Assembly: GCA_002150815.3 (NCBI GenBank)
Contig: NDFF03000122.1
Coordinates: forward strand, 62,001 to 126,000
Reading direction: 5' to 3'
DNA: 64,000 nucleotides
Source: Grammothele lineata
Lineage: Eukaryota > Basidiomycota > Agaricomycetes > Polyporales > Polyporaceae
The notes under the pieces were generated by a model, which was not told the DNA's origin, made no database searches, and saw only the letters and a program-made list of their open reading frames with translations. The number at the start of each line of letters is the position of its first letter. Position 1 is the stretch's first letter. Shown piece by piece: positions 9,922 through 18,765 of this stretch. The translations under genes and the position numbers were made by a program.

Positions 9922-12900
9922 ATGTGAGTGCCCGAGTTCCCCGTTCGATCCCCGCGAGGTCTCAGCAACGCCCGGCTCGTCCTTCCAGGACCACCACCAG
10001 AGCCCCTATTCCTCCCGTCGACCTTAAAGCTCGTATTGCAGCTCTCCAACAACAGCAGTCATCACAAACCACAGCCGGAAATGGCTCATCATTGGTCCTC
10101 CCCAAGGCCAACGCGGCTGGCGGTCCCGGTGCACTCAAGGAGAGGATAGCGTCGTTCGAGAAACAAGGTGCCGTCCCTAAGCCCAAGGGCAGATTTGGTT
10201 TCGCGCCGCCCCGCGAGCCAGATGCTGCGCCTGTACGACGAGGAGAACTCTACGGCAATCGCGTCCCCGGCCTCTCGCGACCGCATATACCCGTCCCTCC
10301 TCCCTCCCAGTCCGACAAGAAGAAGCCCAAAAGAGATCGCAGTACATCTCGGATGGAACTTGATCGGTACGGAGCTTCACCTAGCCCCCCTGGTTCGCCT
10401 TTCATCATGTCGGACAACGGAGACTCGGTCGGAGACGTCCTCTCGGATACCGATATGAACAGTCCCGACGAGTCTGCAGGCCTAGAAGACGCTCAACAAT
10501 TGAGCCTTGATGCTCTCGTCTCATCCGTGCACGACGAGTCACTACCGGAGGACGAAGTGAATGCGGAGGAGCCGGCGGTTGTGGAGGAGGTGCCGGTGCC
10601 GGAACCAGAACCAGAGGTTGAAGAACGGAAGCCGGAGGTAACGTCCCCTGCGATCGTGGTCTCACCGACCGAACCTGCAGCGGATGCGCCGACGGCTGTG
10701 ACTTCTGATGCTGCGTCCCCTGTTCCGTCTCCAGCCCTTACCGAGCCTGAGTCTACCCCTGAGGTCGATCCTCCAGAGCCTTCCCCTGGATTGGACCCTG
10801 CCATTCAAGCCATGATCGACCAGCTCGACAAGGCAACGTTGACCGGCGATGCGGGTGCCGTCAATGTTCCCGAAGCTCTGGAGCAGTTGGCGTCCCTCGG
10901 TCCCGAGCATCGTAACGCTATTCAGGATATGCTCGACCAGCTCCTGATGCAAGAAGACATGCTCGACGTCGCTACCCCTATTAAGCAACGCTTCTCCCTG
11001 ACTGGATCCTTGAACTCTTTCGCTGTGCGCGACTACCTCGCACAGCAGACGGAGATGGCAGCCAAGGCGGCGGAGACGCAGGCGAAGGTGGAGGCAGAGA
11101 ATGCAGCAGTCGAAAAGCCTGCGAAGGAGGCTCCGGTGGTCAAGACGCAAGCCAGTCAGTTCCTATCCCCCACACTTCCTACCACTTCTCCAGAGAGCCC
11201 AGTTTCTGAACCTCTTTCTCCGGCGAGCGACATCCTCGATACCTACCTTTCTTCCACCCCTGCACCCTCGCACGCCCGAGCTCTCCCTTCCATCCCCGAG
11301 GCTCCTGATTCCCCGATTGTGATGATGAACCCCCGTCGTGGAACATTTGGGACAGATTCTGACAGAAGCACCCCTCCGTCATCCGCGCCGCTCCAGACAC
11401 CGAGTGATGATGGCAAGAGCATCACTCCGAGTGACAGTGCTATCAGGCTTTCTGGGACTCCTCCCCGCGTCATGTCGCCTCCTCTCTCTGTTGTCATCCC
11501 TCCCAGTACGAAGCCTGCGACGAACGGTAATGCGAAGCCAAACGCTGACGTCGCGCCAAGCGTTCAGCGTCCTCTGCCTTCGATCGGTTCACGACCGCTT
11601 CCTGCTGCCCCTGCACCCCCTCCCGTTGTTGCACTCCCGCCCGCGCCGGCCCCTGCCCCTGCCCCTGCGGCAGTTTCTGCTCCTCCTGCCCCAGCACTCG
11701 CACCTGCACCTGTGCCGCAGTCGAGCGAGGCTTCCTCCCCCGCCTCAACCTATTCCCCGAACTCGGCCTACTCCGATGGTACATCCCCTTCGTCCAGCGG
11801 TCCATTGTCGCGGAAGCCCTCTAGGGCACGCAAGGCGGTCTCACCTATGTCCCTCAACGTGCCCTATGAGGAACCGGTCCTCACACCGATCGAGGGCCCC
11901 AAAGGTTTCCATGCGGTCGTCCACGAGAAGGTCGTCGAGGGCAAGAGTCGTCCGGTCAGCACGATCATGCAGTATGCGGACATCCCCTCCCCGACGCCGA
12001 TGAACGCGAAGAACATGAGCGACCTCGCTGCTCTCTTCGCGGACGCTGTGTTGCTGGAGAAACAGTTGGAGCAGACACCTACGAAGAAGCCGGCAGTGCG
12101 AGCGGCCCCCAGGTCGACCGCGACCCCGCCCCCTCCCATCGGGCGGAACACCCCCGACCGTCGCGGTACGCCTGATCGTCCGAAGCCAACACAAGACTTG
12201 CCAGAGTCTCCGGAGGACGCACTCGGCTTCTCTCGCTTCTCGCAGGAGCACAGCATCTCCGGGAGGGTGTCCTCGCAGTACGATGCACAGTCGTCCTCAC
12301 AGCACAACCCCCGAGTGTCGCAGTATGACCATCGCCCGCTGCCTGCTCGTCCGTCAATGGATCGCATGAGCAGTCGCAACGCGTCCCGGCCATCGTTAGA
12401 GCGCATGCCGTCAAGACCGTCCATAGACCAGTCCACCTCGGCTCGCCCATCCGTCGACAGCTCTTCGTCCTCGCGACCTCACCTGCAGCCCATGTTCCTG
12501 AGTGCCGATCCTAACGCCGTGCGCGTACCGCTCCCGGCACGCCCCAAGAGCGCAATGTCGCGCACTAGGAATGACCAGACGTCTCCACCGTTGCCTCCCG
12601 CGAAGACGTCTCCAAAGCCCGGCACTGGGTACCTCACGAATCTGTTGTCGAGGGCGAAGAGCTCGGGGAACCTGCGCTCAAGTGACGCGCGTGATAGCGT
12701 GGGGTCTTCATCAGAAGACTCCGTTATGGTCTCGACACCGCCCACACCGCCGTACGAGCCCTCAGTGAACGAGATGGGCTCAGTGCGCAGCTCGAGAATG
12801 TTCAAGAACAGTCTATCACGAGCGACAACCTTCGCCGACAGGCTTCTGCACAGAAAGGATGGTAGCCACCAAAGCGTGGATGTCGCCATCGCGAGTGGAG

Positions 12901-13556
12901 GTTCGTTGGCATCGGGTCGGTGTATTCGTATGATGTTTACTCACGCCTGCCCTCCTGTAGATGATGATGATCAAAGCCTCGATAGGCGCAATCTGCCTCG
13001 TCCCCCACGCCCATTGCCTCTGCCACCTCAGCCGCAGCCTCCCCGTGGCCTGCCGCCACCCGTCCCGGGCGGAGACAGGTCAAGTTCCTCCACGCTTGCT
13101 CCTCTGCCCCCTCCTGGTCAGCCTGGCCTGCAGCGGCGCAACTCCGGCAAGTCCCTCGCGAGTGTCTCCACGACCGGCATTAGCGAGGCCCTCGACCGCG
13201 TCTACGACAGCTTCCCTACCGTGCCCGACCACCACCCCGTCGCGTCCGCGCCTGCACCCACTGCCGTTCCCCCACGCGGGCCCGCACCTCGCGCTGGTCT
13301 GCCCCCCGGGCCGAACGCATATACCTCTCCACGCCCTGCCCCGCACCCTCCGCAGGCGCCCCCACCGAACCAGCCACTGCCCCCTCCTCCCGCCCCCGCA
13401 CCTAATGCCCCTCTGCCCGCCCCACCACGCGGCGCCTCCTCACAGCGCGCACTCCCTCCCGCAGGGTACGGCCTACCCGCGAGCCCCGCGAGCCGGCCGA
13501 AAACGCTACCCTCGCGCCCGAAGATGCAGGGGCAGCTGCGCTCGGGCATGCTCTGA
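9922..13556 (+). CDS. Large proline-rich disordered protein, possibly an actin-patch (Aim21/Bbc1-like) adaptor
   Basis: The best model has three exons: AT (9922-9923), 9989-12900 and 12961-13556, giving 1169 residues beginning MTTTRAPIPPVDLKARIAAL. The start codon would be completed only after splicing of the 65-nt intron 9924-9988 (GTGAGT...TTCCAG). Near the N-terminus two related short helices occur, LKARIAALQQQQ and LKERIASFEKQGAVPKPKG. The rest is low-complexity: Pro/Ala runs (11600-11740), Ser/Pro blocks, and R-P-S repeats (12330-12450). Two short conserved-looking segments are GFHAVVHEKVVEG and MSDLAALFADAVLLEKQLEQ. Polyproline and P-x-x-P stretches suggest SH3-domain partners. The Aim21/Bbc1 comparison is from general character, not from a recognised domain. 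A contiguous frame also exists from an ATG at 9726. Confidence 0.7.
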
Positions 13557-14193
13557 TGACGGCCCGCCGCCACACGGCGGGCTGGTGGTTACTCTTGTCG
13601 ATGCTCGCCGGATGGCCCTTATCTATCTATTGGTTTATCTCCTCCCTACCGTTCCTTCCGGTCTTTCTCGCTAGTTAGTTAGTAGTCGCCCCCTTCCCTA
13701 TCTATCTTAAACCTCGCTCGTTGGATTACCCGTGTACATCGCCCTCCCCGGCGCCGCGTAACGTTACGCTATGCGACGCCGTGCTCCGCACGACTGCTTT
13801 TCACGTCTACGCCCTACGTCTACTCCCCGCCACGCCGCATTTACATGGAAGGCGATAATCCTGGCCTTCGGCCAAGGACGTCAATACCGCTTGGATACCG
13901 CTAGATCTCGTTATTGACACACTCATCAGCGCGCTATCATCGCCCTGTGAATTGCTCTTCGAAGGGCGCACTTGTACACCAATACCACGTGCATTCGGTC
14001 AAATCTCGCGAGATTGCATACATCGCATTGCTTGCAGGCATGGAGAGTACATGAAATCGGTCCTACGGATAGTAAAGTAGCATACACGTTCGGAAGAGGA
14101 ATCGACAATCGTCGAAATCGCGGATAGGCTGTGGAAGCGACGCAAAGAGGATGCATACCAATAAAAACGTATAAGCACGGAGACCAAAAGAAA
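13557..14193. other. Intergenic: convergent 3' flanks
   Basis: It lies between the stops of the proline-rich gene (+) and the CENP-C gene (-). It holds T/C-rich 3' UTR-like sequence with no supported gene. A short GTTAGTTAGTAGTC run at about 13670 is the only repeat noticed. Confidence 0.6.
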
Positions 14194-16439
14194 CTAGCGT
14201 TTCGACGCCCCCCTGCGCTTAGGCTTGGGCTCGGGTTCCGGTTCGGGGCCGTCGCCGTTGACAGTGTCCGAAGACGCCCGATGCGATTGTCCACGCGCTG
14301 CGGACTTCGAGCGAGATCGCTGACGGACCTCGGTCTCGATCTCATCAGCGTCACGGAAGAGCTCGTCGGGCATCTTGCGCGCTTGTGCGAAGAACAGCTT
14401 CGCGTCCCGTTCGCAGATGTTCTGGATGTAGTAGATGTTGCCTGCAGGGTGAATAAGCAAATGAATGGCGCAATATTCTGTCGCTTAAACTTCCACATAC
14501 CTCGAGGTACCATGAACATCCCGCCAGTGGACAGCACGAAGCTAGTCTTATGCACACTGAACCTGACGGCGCCTGAGATGACGTAGAATACCTATCGAGA
14601 TATGGTCAGTTCAGGCATACACAAAGGTAGTATATCAGTACGTACGAAGGTGTTATCCTTGGTGCCTTTAGTGGGTTTGGTGGAATTCGGTGGAATGATA
14701 AGTTGCCCTGCAGCGAGGAAGTCGCCATCGCCGAAGATCTTCTGAAAGAAGAATGCACCCTGAGCGGCAGCTTTCGGCGCGAGCATCTTGGCAGTGAAGG
14801 CGACACCTGCGTTCATGCGTCATCAACATCTGGATTATCCATGCCACCCAGGAACCACTTACGTCGATCCACTTCGACACCATCTTCGCCGTATTCCAGC
14901 ACCTTGCAGTGCGGATCCGTCTCGTCGTCCCACCCTTCTTCGGGGTCATACACGAGCACTTGTTGGGGCTCAGGCTCGGCGGTCGCGCCCTTCTTGCGTG
15001 CGGCGGCCCTACGTTTCCTTGCACCAAGGGGTAGAGGCTCGGGCTGAGGAATGCGATGGATCTCCTTGATGCTTGGCACGAGGCACGGGCCGTTCTCCCG
15101 TCGCCCGTACACGACCTTCTCCAGCCGCCACCAAGCAAGAGGCGAGTATTTGCGGCGCTTACTGCGACGCAAGCCGTCCGTATTGTCGTCCGGGGTGACT
15201 GGCGTGCATACACTGAGAAATATGCGCATATAGCCAGTGGCGGAGTTGACTTACGCTCTCGCAAAACCTCTTTCTTGGCCCGTGGCCGTCCACGAGGGGC
15301 TCCCTCGTTCTCTTTCCGGCTGTTCTTCGCTGCCTTGCCCTTCTTACCCTTCTTTGGTGGAGAGGGCGGCTCTTCCTCGACAGGCTCGTCTTCCTCCGGA
15401 ATAGGATCTAACTCGACATCATTGAGGCCCTGCGCAATCTCAGGCTCCATGTCCATATCCATGTCCATGCCATGGTCTTGTTCTTCATCGTAAATGGCAC
15501 TCGCTTTCCGCTTTCCTCGAGCCTTCGCGCTGGGTGACCGATCGTACGCCGTTTCGTCGTCGTTTACGGGATCTAGCTCTTCTTCAACGTCTTGATCATC
15601 CGCGTCCTGGTCCAAGTTCGCGAAGCTCGTGCGACGGGGCGTTTGACCATTCCGGGGGGTGCGCGAAGTATGTGGGGTGCGCGAAGCCTGTGGGGCGCGT
15701 GAGGCTTGCGGGGTACGTGAATGCTGTGGCGCGGGCAACGGGGAGTCGAGATCCATATCCACATCGTCGCCGTAGTCGCCGAAATCGTAGTTGGCGGGCC
15801 CAGGGTCTATATCCGACTCGTAGTCATCCTCCTCTTGTGCGACCATGGACTCTGAGAGGCGCGAGGGTATGGACGTTCGACTACTCTTGCCATTCATCTG
15901 CGCTCGCTTACTGGCAGCCATAAACGATGGCGACGCGCGTGGTGAGGGAACTTCGTCGAAGTCGACATCGGATGTATGCGCTACAGGACGGGAAGACGAG
16001 CCGACGCGATTTACGCTAGAAGTAATGGTATTCATGCGTGTATGCGCAAAATACGCAGACGGCCCGCGCGGGGTGCCTTTGCGGAACGCGTTAGCACAAG
16101 GGAGAAAACGTAGAGAATGCGAGTGGTGAGGCACGCACTTTCGTCCAGATCCATAGATATCTCGCCGTACTCGTCGTCGTCGTCATCGTACTGCGGCACC
16201 TGCGGAATCGGGGTCTTCACAATCCGTTTCTTACGTGTATTTTGGACACGGTACGGTGTATGCTTGTCGGCCTGGCTCATAACCTTCTCGAACGGCTCGA
16301 ACTCGTCGGTGTGGTCAACGGTTTCGACGGTGATGCCGGTCTTCTTGCCATGCTGGAAATCGTCGGCGCGGTATGGGATATACTTCTTTGGGCCGTTACG
16401 CGAGCTGGCCAGGCTGCTCTTGCGGCCGGAGGGGGGCAT
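14194..16439 (-). CDS. MIF2: Kinetochore protein CENP-C / Mif2 with cupin dimerisation domain
   Basis: CENP-C binds the CENP-A nucleosome and scaffolds the inner kinetochore. The N-terminus MPPSGRKSSLASSRNGPKKY matches the start of fungal Mif2. The CENP-C motif RRSKRRKYSPLAWWR lies at about 15117-15175, with the Arg anchor and the Trp pair that read H2A/H2B and CENP-A. The C-terminal cupin includes FFFQKIFGDGDFLAAGQLI, IIPPNSTKPTKGTKDNTFV, SVHKTSFVLSTGGMFMVPR and NIYYIQNICERDAKLFFAQA. Between them is an acidic disordered linker containing a tandem array of S-R-T-P/R-A-P-Q-A units (about 15655-15735) and an M-D-M-D run. The tail is P-E-P-E-P-K-P-K-R-R. Introns are short, and some exon edges in the cupin part are estimated. 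The predicted length is about 630 residues. Confidence 0.9.
15655..15735 (-). repeat. MIF2: Short tandem coding repeat in the CENP-C linker
   Basis: Roughly 30-bp degenerate units encode alternating S-R-T-P and S-R-A-P-Q-A blocks. They sit in the disordered linker between the N-terminal region and the CENP-C motif. Units differ at several positions, so this looks like an old expansion. Confidence 0.6.
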
Positions 16440-16922
16440 GTGTACGGTGAGCGGCAAGGGAGGACTGGACCACCGCGGCCGACGTCAGGGGCCAAACGGG
16501 AACAGCGCCTTTGTTTGGTTCGATTTACCGACGCGCTTAGGCGCCCATCCGTAACCTACTACTCAACGCCCACCGACGTACTTCTCGGTACTACTTCAAC
16601 GAAATGGAGCCTGGGCCCCCTATCACAAATTTTCGTGTTCGTCTCGTTGTCATCATTACCTCCTGCCCCCATTCCAAGCGTGCCCCCATTCCAAGCGCAT
16701 GTCACGTCTGACGTTGTGTTCAAGTTGCCGTCCCCACACATCGCCTATATACGTGAAGTCCTCAACATTTCTTGTCCTCGAAAGATCAGGTTACCACTTC
16801 TCCTTGCTTCTCTCCACTGATATCCCTAGAGAGTAGCTGCTAATCTTCATTAACCTATCTTTCATGCACCTTAAATTAGCATGTGAAAGAAAAACAGAAG
16901 TTCAGAAGGTACTCACGCATCT
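16440..16922. other. Intergenic: CENP-C promoter and 3' flank of the first barrel gene
   Basis: No gene is supported. It contains two adjacent copies of the 17-bp unit TGCCCCCATTCCAAGCG at 16664-16680 and 16681-16697. Confidence 0.6.
16664..16697 (+). repeat. Perfect tandem duplication of a 17-bp unit
   Basis: The unit TGCCCCCATTCCAAGCG is present twice, head to tail, without mismatch. It is intergenic, upstream of the CENP-C start. Confidence 0.9.
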
Positions 16923-17420
16923 CTACAAGGAGAGCTTTCGCATGCAGCAGACCTTGTTCTCGTGATTGCTAACCACCTCTCCAACATCCACTTCATGCTT
17001 GTAGCCCTCTAACAAACATAATAATCCTTGTTCTTCTATGGCGTTGCCGGATCCCTCGGCGGCAGGGGTGTTGTCTCTTGCAGCTCGCTTCCTCTGAGTC
17101 CACACGACAACTGGGTCATCAGCCACCTTGCACGCCATGTCCGCGTGAATGAGACCTTCGACCCCCAAGAGGCCGTCTGCCTTCTTCAGCAGGTTCCGAT
17201 TCGCCGCGCTCTTGATCCATTCCTGGTGTATCGCATAACTCTCCCATTCCTTGATCACGTAGATGAATGCGGGGTCCGCGATGTCCTGGAAGTAGAGTGA
17301 CGCAGAGCCCATCCACTTGGTCTGCTCCTCAGTGAATGACTTGAAGAATTCTTGTACCTCGGGTGACTCCCAGGAGTATGGTGGTGTGAGCCTGAGCGTG
17401 GCAACTTCGGTGGCTGGCAT
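16923..17420 (-). CDS. Dimeric alpha-beta-barrel (ABM-like) protein, paralogue 1
   Basis: This is an intronless 165-residue frame starting MPATEVATLRLTPPYSWESP. The pattern of an N-terminal beta strand, then a helix rich in E-E-Q-T-K-W, then strands such as PAFIYVIKEWESYAIHQEWI, is that of the antibiotic-biosynthesis-monooxygenase/EthD-like ferredoxin fold found in many uncharacterised fungal proteins. The next gene upstream has the same order (MPITEITTIGW..., then VIVTGWASVAEHMTWV), so the two are tandem paralogues. No catalytic residue is obvious and the substrate is unknown. The last 60 residues are less barrel-like and could include a misread intron. The promoter region carries four copies of a 9-bp motif. 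Confidence 0.7.
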   Translation of the reverse strand: MPATEVATLRLTPPYSWESPEVQEFFKSFTEEQTKWMGSASLYFQDIADPAFIYVIKEWESYAIHQEWIKSAANRNLLKKADGLLGVEGLIHADMACKVADDPVVVWTQRKRAARDNTPAAEGSGNAIEEQGLLCLLEGYKHEVDVGEVVSNHENKVCCMRKLSL

Positions 17421-17493
17421 GGTAGAGTGTGAGGTCAGGCTGTTGTCCAGTGTCGCGTGTACCGCGTTATTTATGACGACCTTCGCTATCGAC

Positions 17494-17589
17494 GCGTCAG
17501 CCCGTACTCAACGCGTCAGCCCCGGATTCTATGCGCTAATTAACCTCCGAATTTGTGAATTGCGTCAGCCTTCCCTTGGCGCGTCAGCC
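17494..17589 (-). promoter_or_regulatory. Four copies of GGCTGACGC upstream of barrel paralogue 1
   Basis: On the plus strand GCGTCAGCC occurs at 17494-17502, 17513-17521, 17562-17570 and 17581-17589. Read from the gene's strand these are GGCTGACGC, about 75-170 bp before the start at 17420. The core TGACG is a half-site typical of bZIP factors. The copies are all in one orientation. Confidence 0.6.
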
Positions 17590-17728
17590 TCAGCCAGCCA
17601 GCCAGATCAAGTGAGAACTGACCGCAGCCGCCGGACACCGTCGATCGTAACCAGTCGCGATCGCATGTCCGCCAGCCTCCTGTTACTGAGGTAAGTCACC
17701 AATCTCCAATGCACCCGAACAAACTAGT

Positions 17729-17809
17729 AGTGGTCGACTACCCTTGGCTGACTAGCGCCAGCTGCAGGAGGCTGCTAGTGACGTAAACATTTCAAGTTGG
17801 TCGACCACT
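17729..17809. repeat. 10-bp perfect inverted repeat
   Basis: AGTGGTCGAC at 17729-17738 is the reverse complement of GTCGACCACT at 17800-17809, with a 61-bp spacer. It could be a paired protein-binding site or a cruciform. It lies between the two barrel genes, downstream of paralogue 2. Confidence 0.7.
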
Positions 17810-17891
17810 CTCCCATGATGAAGCTCGAGCCTCATTAATGTTACACCATTGTGAAATGGGCATCATATCGTATACATATGCATGACTTGCT

Positions 17892-18437
17892 CTACTTCAA
17901 TCTGGCCAATCGCTCCAATCCCACCCGCTTCACCACCCGATCACTCGTACGACCCTCCATCTCCAGTCCGAGCGGCTTGTTCACGAACGCCCAAAGCGAA
18001 CATGTTCCTTCTTGCCCCTCATCAACAACCCGCCCCGTACCCTTCCACAAGCAGCCTTCTTCCCACCCATCCTTCTTCCCCTCCCCGGCGTCTCCTGTCC
18101 GCGTCTCCCAGACAAGGTATCCCACCTCCTTCGGGAGCGCGCCAAAGTCGAGATCGAAATGCACCTGCCCGCGCACCTCGAACATGTCTTCTCCGTACGG
18201 CCCGAGCATGGGCCCCGCGACCTCGCGCACCCACGTCATGTGCTCGGCGACGCTCGCCCACCCCGTCACGATCACCGTCTCGTTCGCGGAAGCGCCGTCA
18301 GCGGCGAAGTAGAGCAGCGGGTGCCCGGAGCTTGCGGTCTGCGAAGGCTCTAGTTCCGCGATGAAGCGGCGCACCCCGTCCGTGTCCCAAGCGTGCGAGG
18401 CCTTCCAGCCTATGGTCGTGATCTCCGTGATAGGCAT
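17892..18437 (-). CDS. Dimeric alpha-beta-barrel (ABM-like) protein, paralogue 2
   Basis: An intronless frame of 181 residues starts MPITEITTIGWKASHAWDTD. Features are a first strand, the helix GVRRFIAELEPSQ, the strand HPLLYFAADGA, then VIVTGWASVAEHMTWVREVA, and the second-half strand QVHFDLDFGALPKEVGYLVW. The layout equals that of paralogue 1, although identity by eye is low outside the N-terminus and the W-x-S-x-A/Y-x-x-H segment. The fold is that of small monooxygenase-like or stress-responsive barrels; the function is unknown. Codon choice is GC-rich and ordinary for the window. The start is the first in-frame ATG. Confidence 0.72.
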   Translation of the reverse strand: MPITEITTIGWKASHAWDTDGVRRFIAELEPSQTASSGHPLLYFAADGASANETVIVTGWASVAEHMTWVREVAGPMLGPYGEDMFEVRGQVHFDLDFGALPKEVGYLVWETRTGDAGEGKKDGWEEGCLWKGTGRVVDEGQEGTCSLWAFVNKPLGLEMEGRTSDRVVKRVGLERLARLK

Positions 18438-18765
18438 CAGGGTCGATAGAGTTCCGGTGTTGCGAAAGAATGAAAGGGGATAATGGTGCTCGCAAACGTG
18501 TGCCGGGGGTGGGCGTAAAGAGGCGTCGGGATGCTGTCTTGGAACGGCGAGCTCGGGGTTTTATGCGGCCTTGCACAACCCACGCGTAGAGGTATTGGGG
18601 GCGCGCGTGCTGTTCAAGGCGCCACTCCGAAGGAAATGATGCTGTAATGGCCTTCTCATGGGGTATCGAACCATCCCGCCAGGCGGAACGTAAATAAAAA
18701 TCGTCCAACGTACAATCAGCTAGGCGCACGTCCTGTAAACTACAACGCAGATGATATACACAGAA
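18438..18765. other. Intergenic: promoter of barrel paralogue 2 and 3' end of the AP-2 mu gene
   Basis: No gene and no repeat are supported here. A tRNA-like B-box sequence on the minus strand at about 18660-18675 lacks a matching T-stem and was dismissed. Confidence 0.6.

Larger units (their letters stand above)
17421..17891. other. Intergenic between the barrel paralogues
   Basis: It holds the GGCTGACGC array and an inverted repeat AGTGGTCGAC (17729-17738) / GTCGACCACT (17800-17809). No gene is supported. Confidence 0.7.

Noticed and set aside
18655..18680. tRNA B-box-like GGTTCGATACC on the minus strand
   Set aside because: The flanking bases do not form a T-stem, and no A-box or acceptor stem was found.
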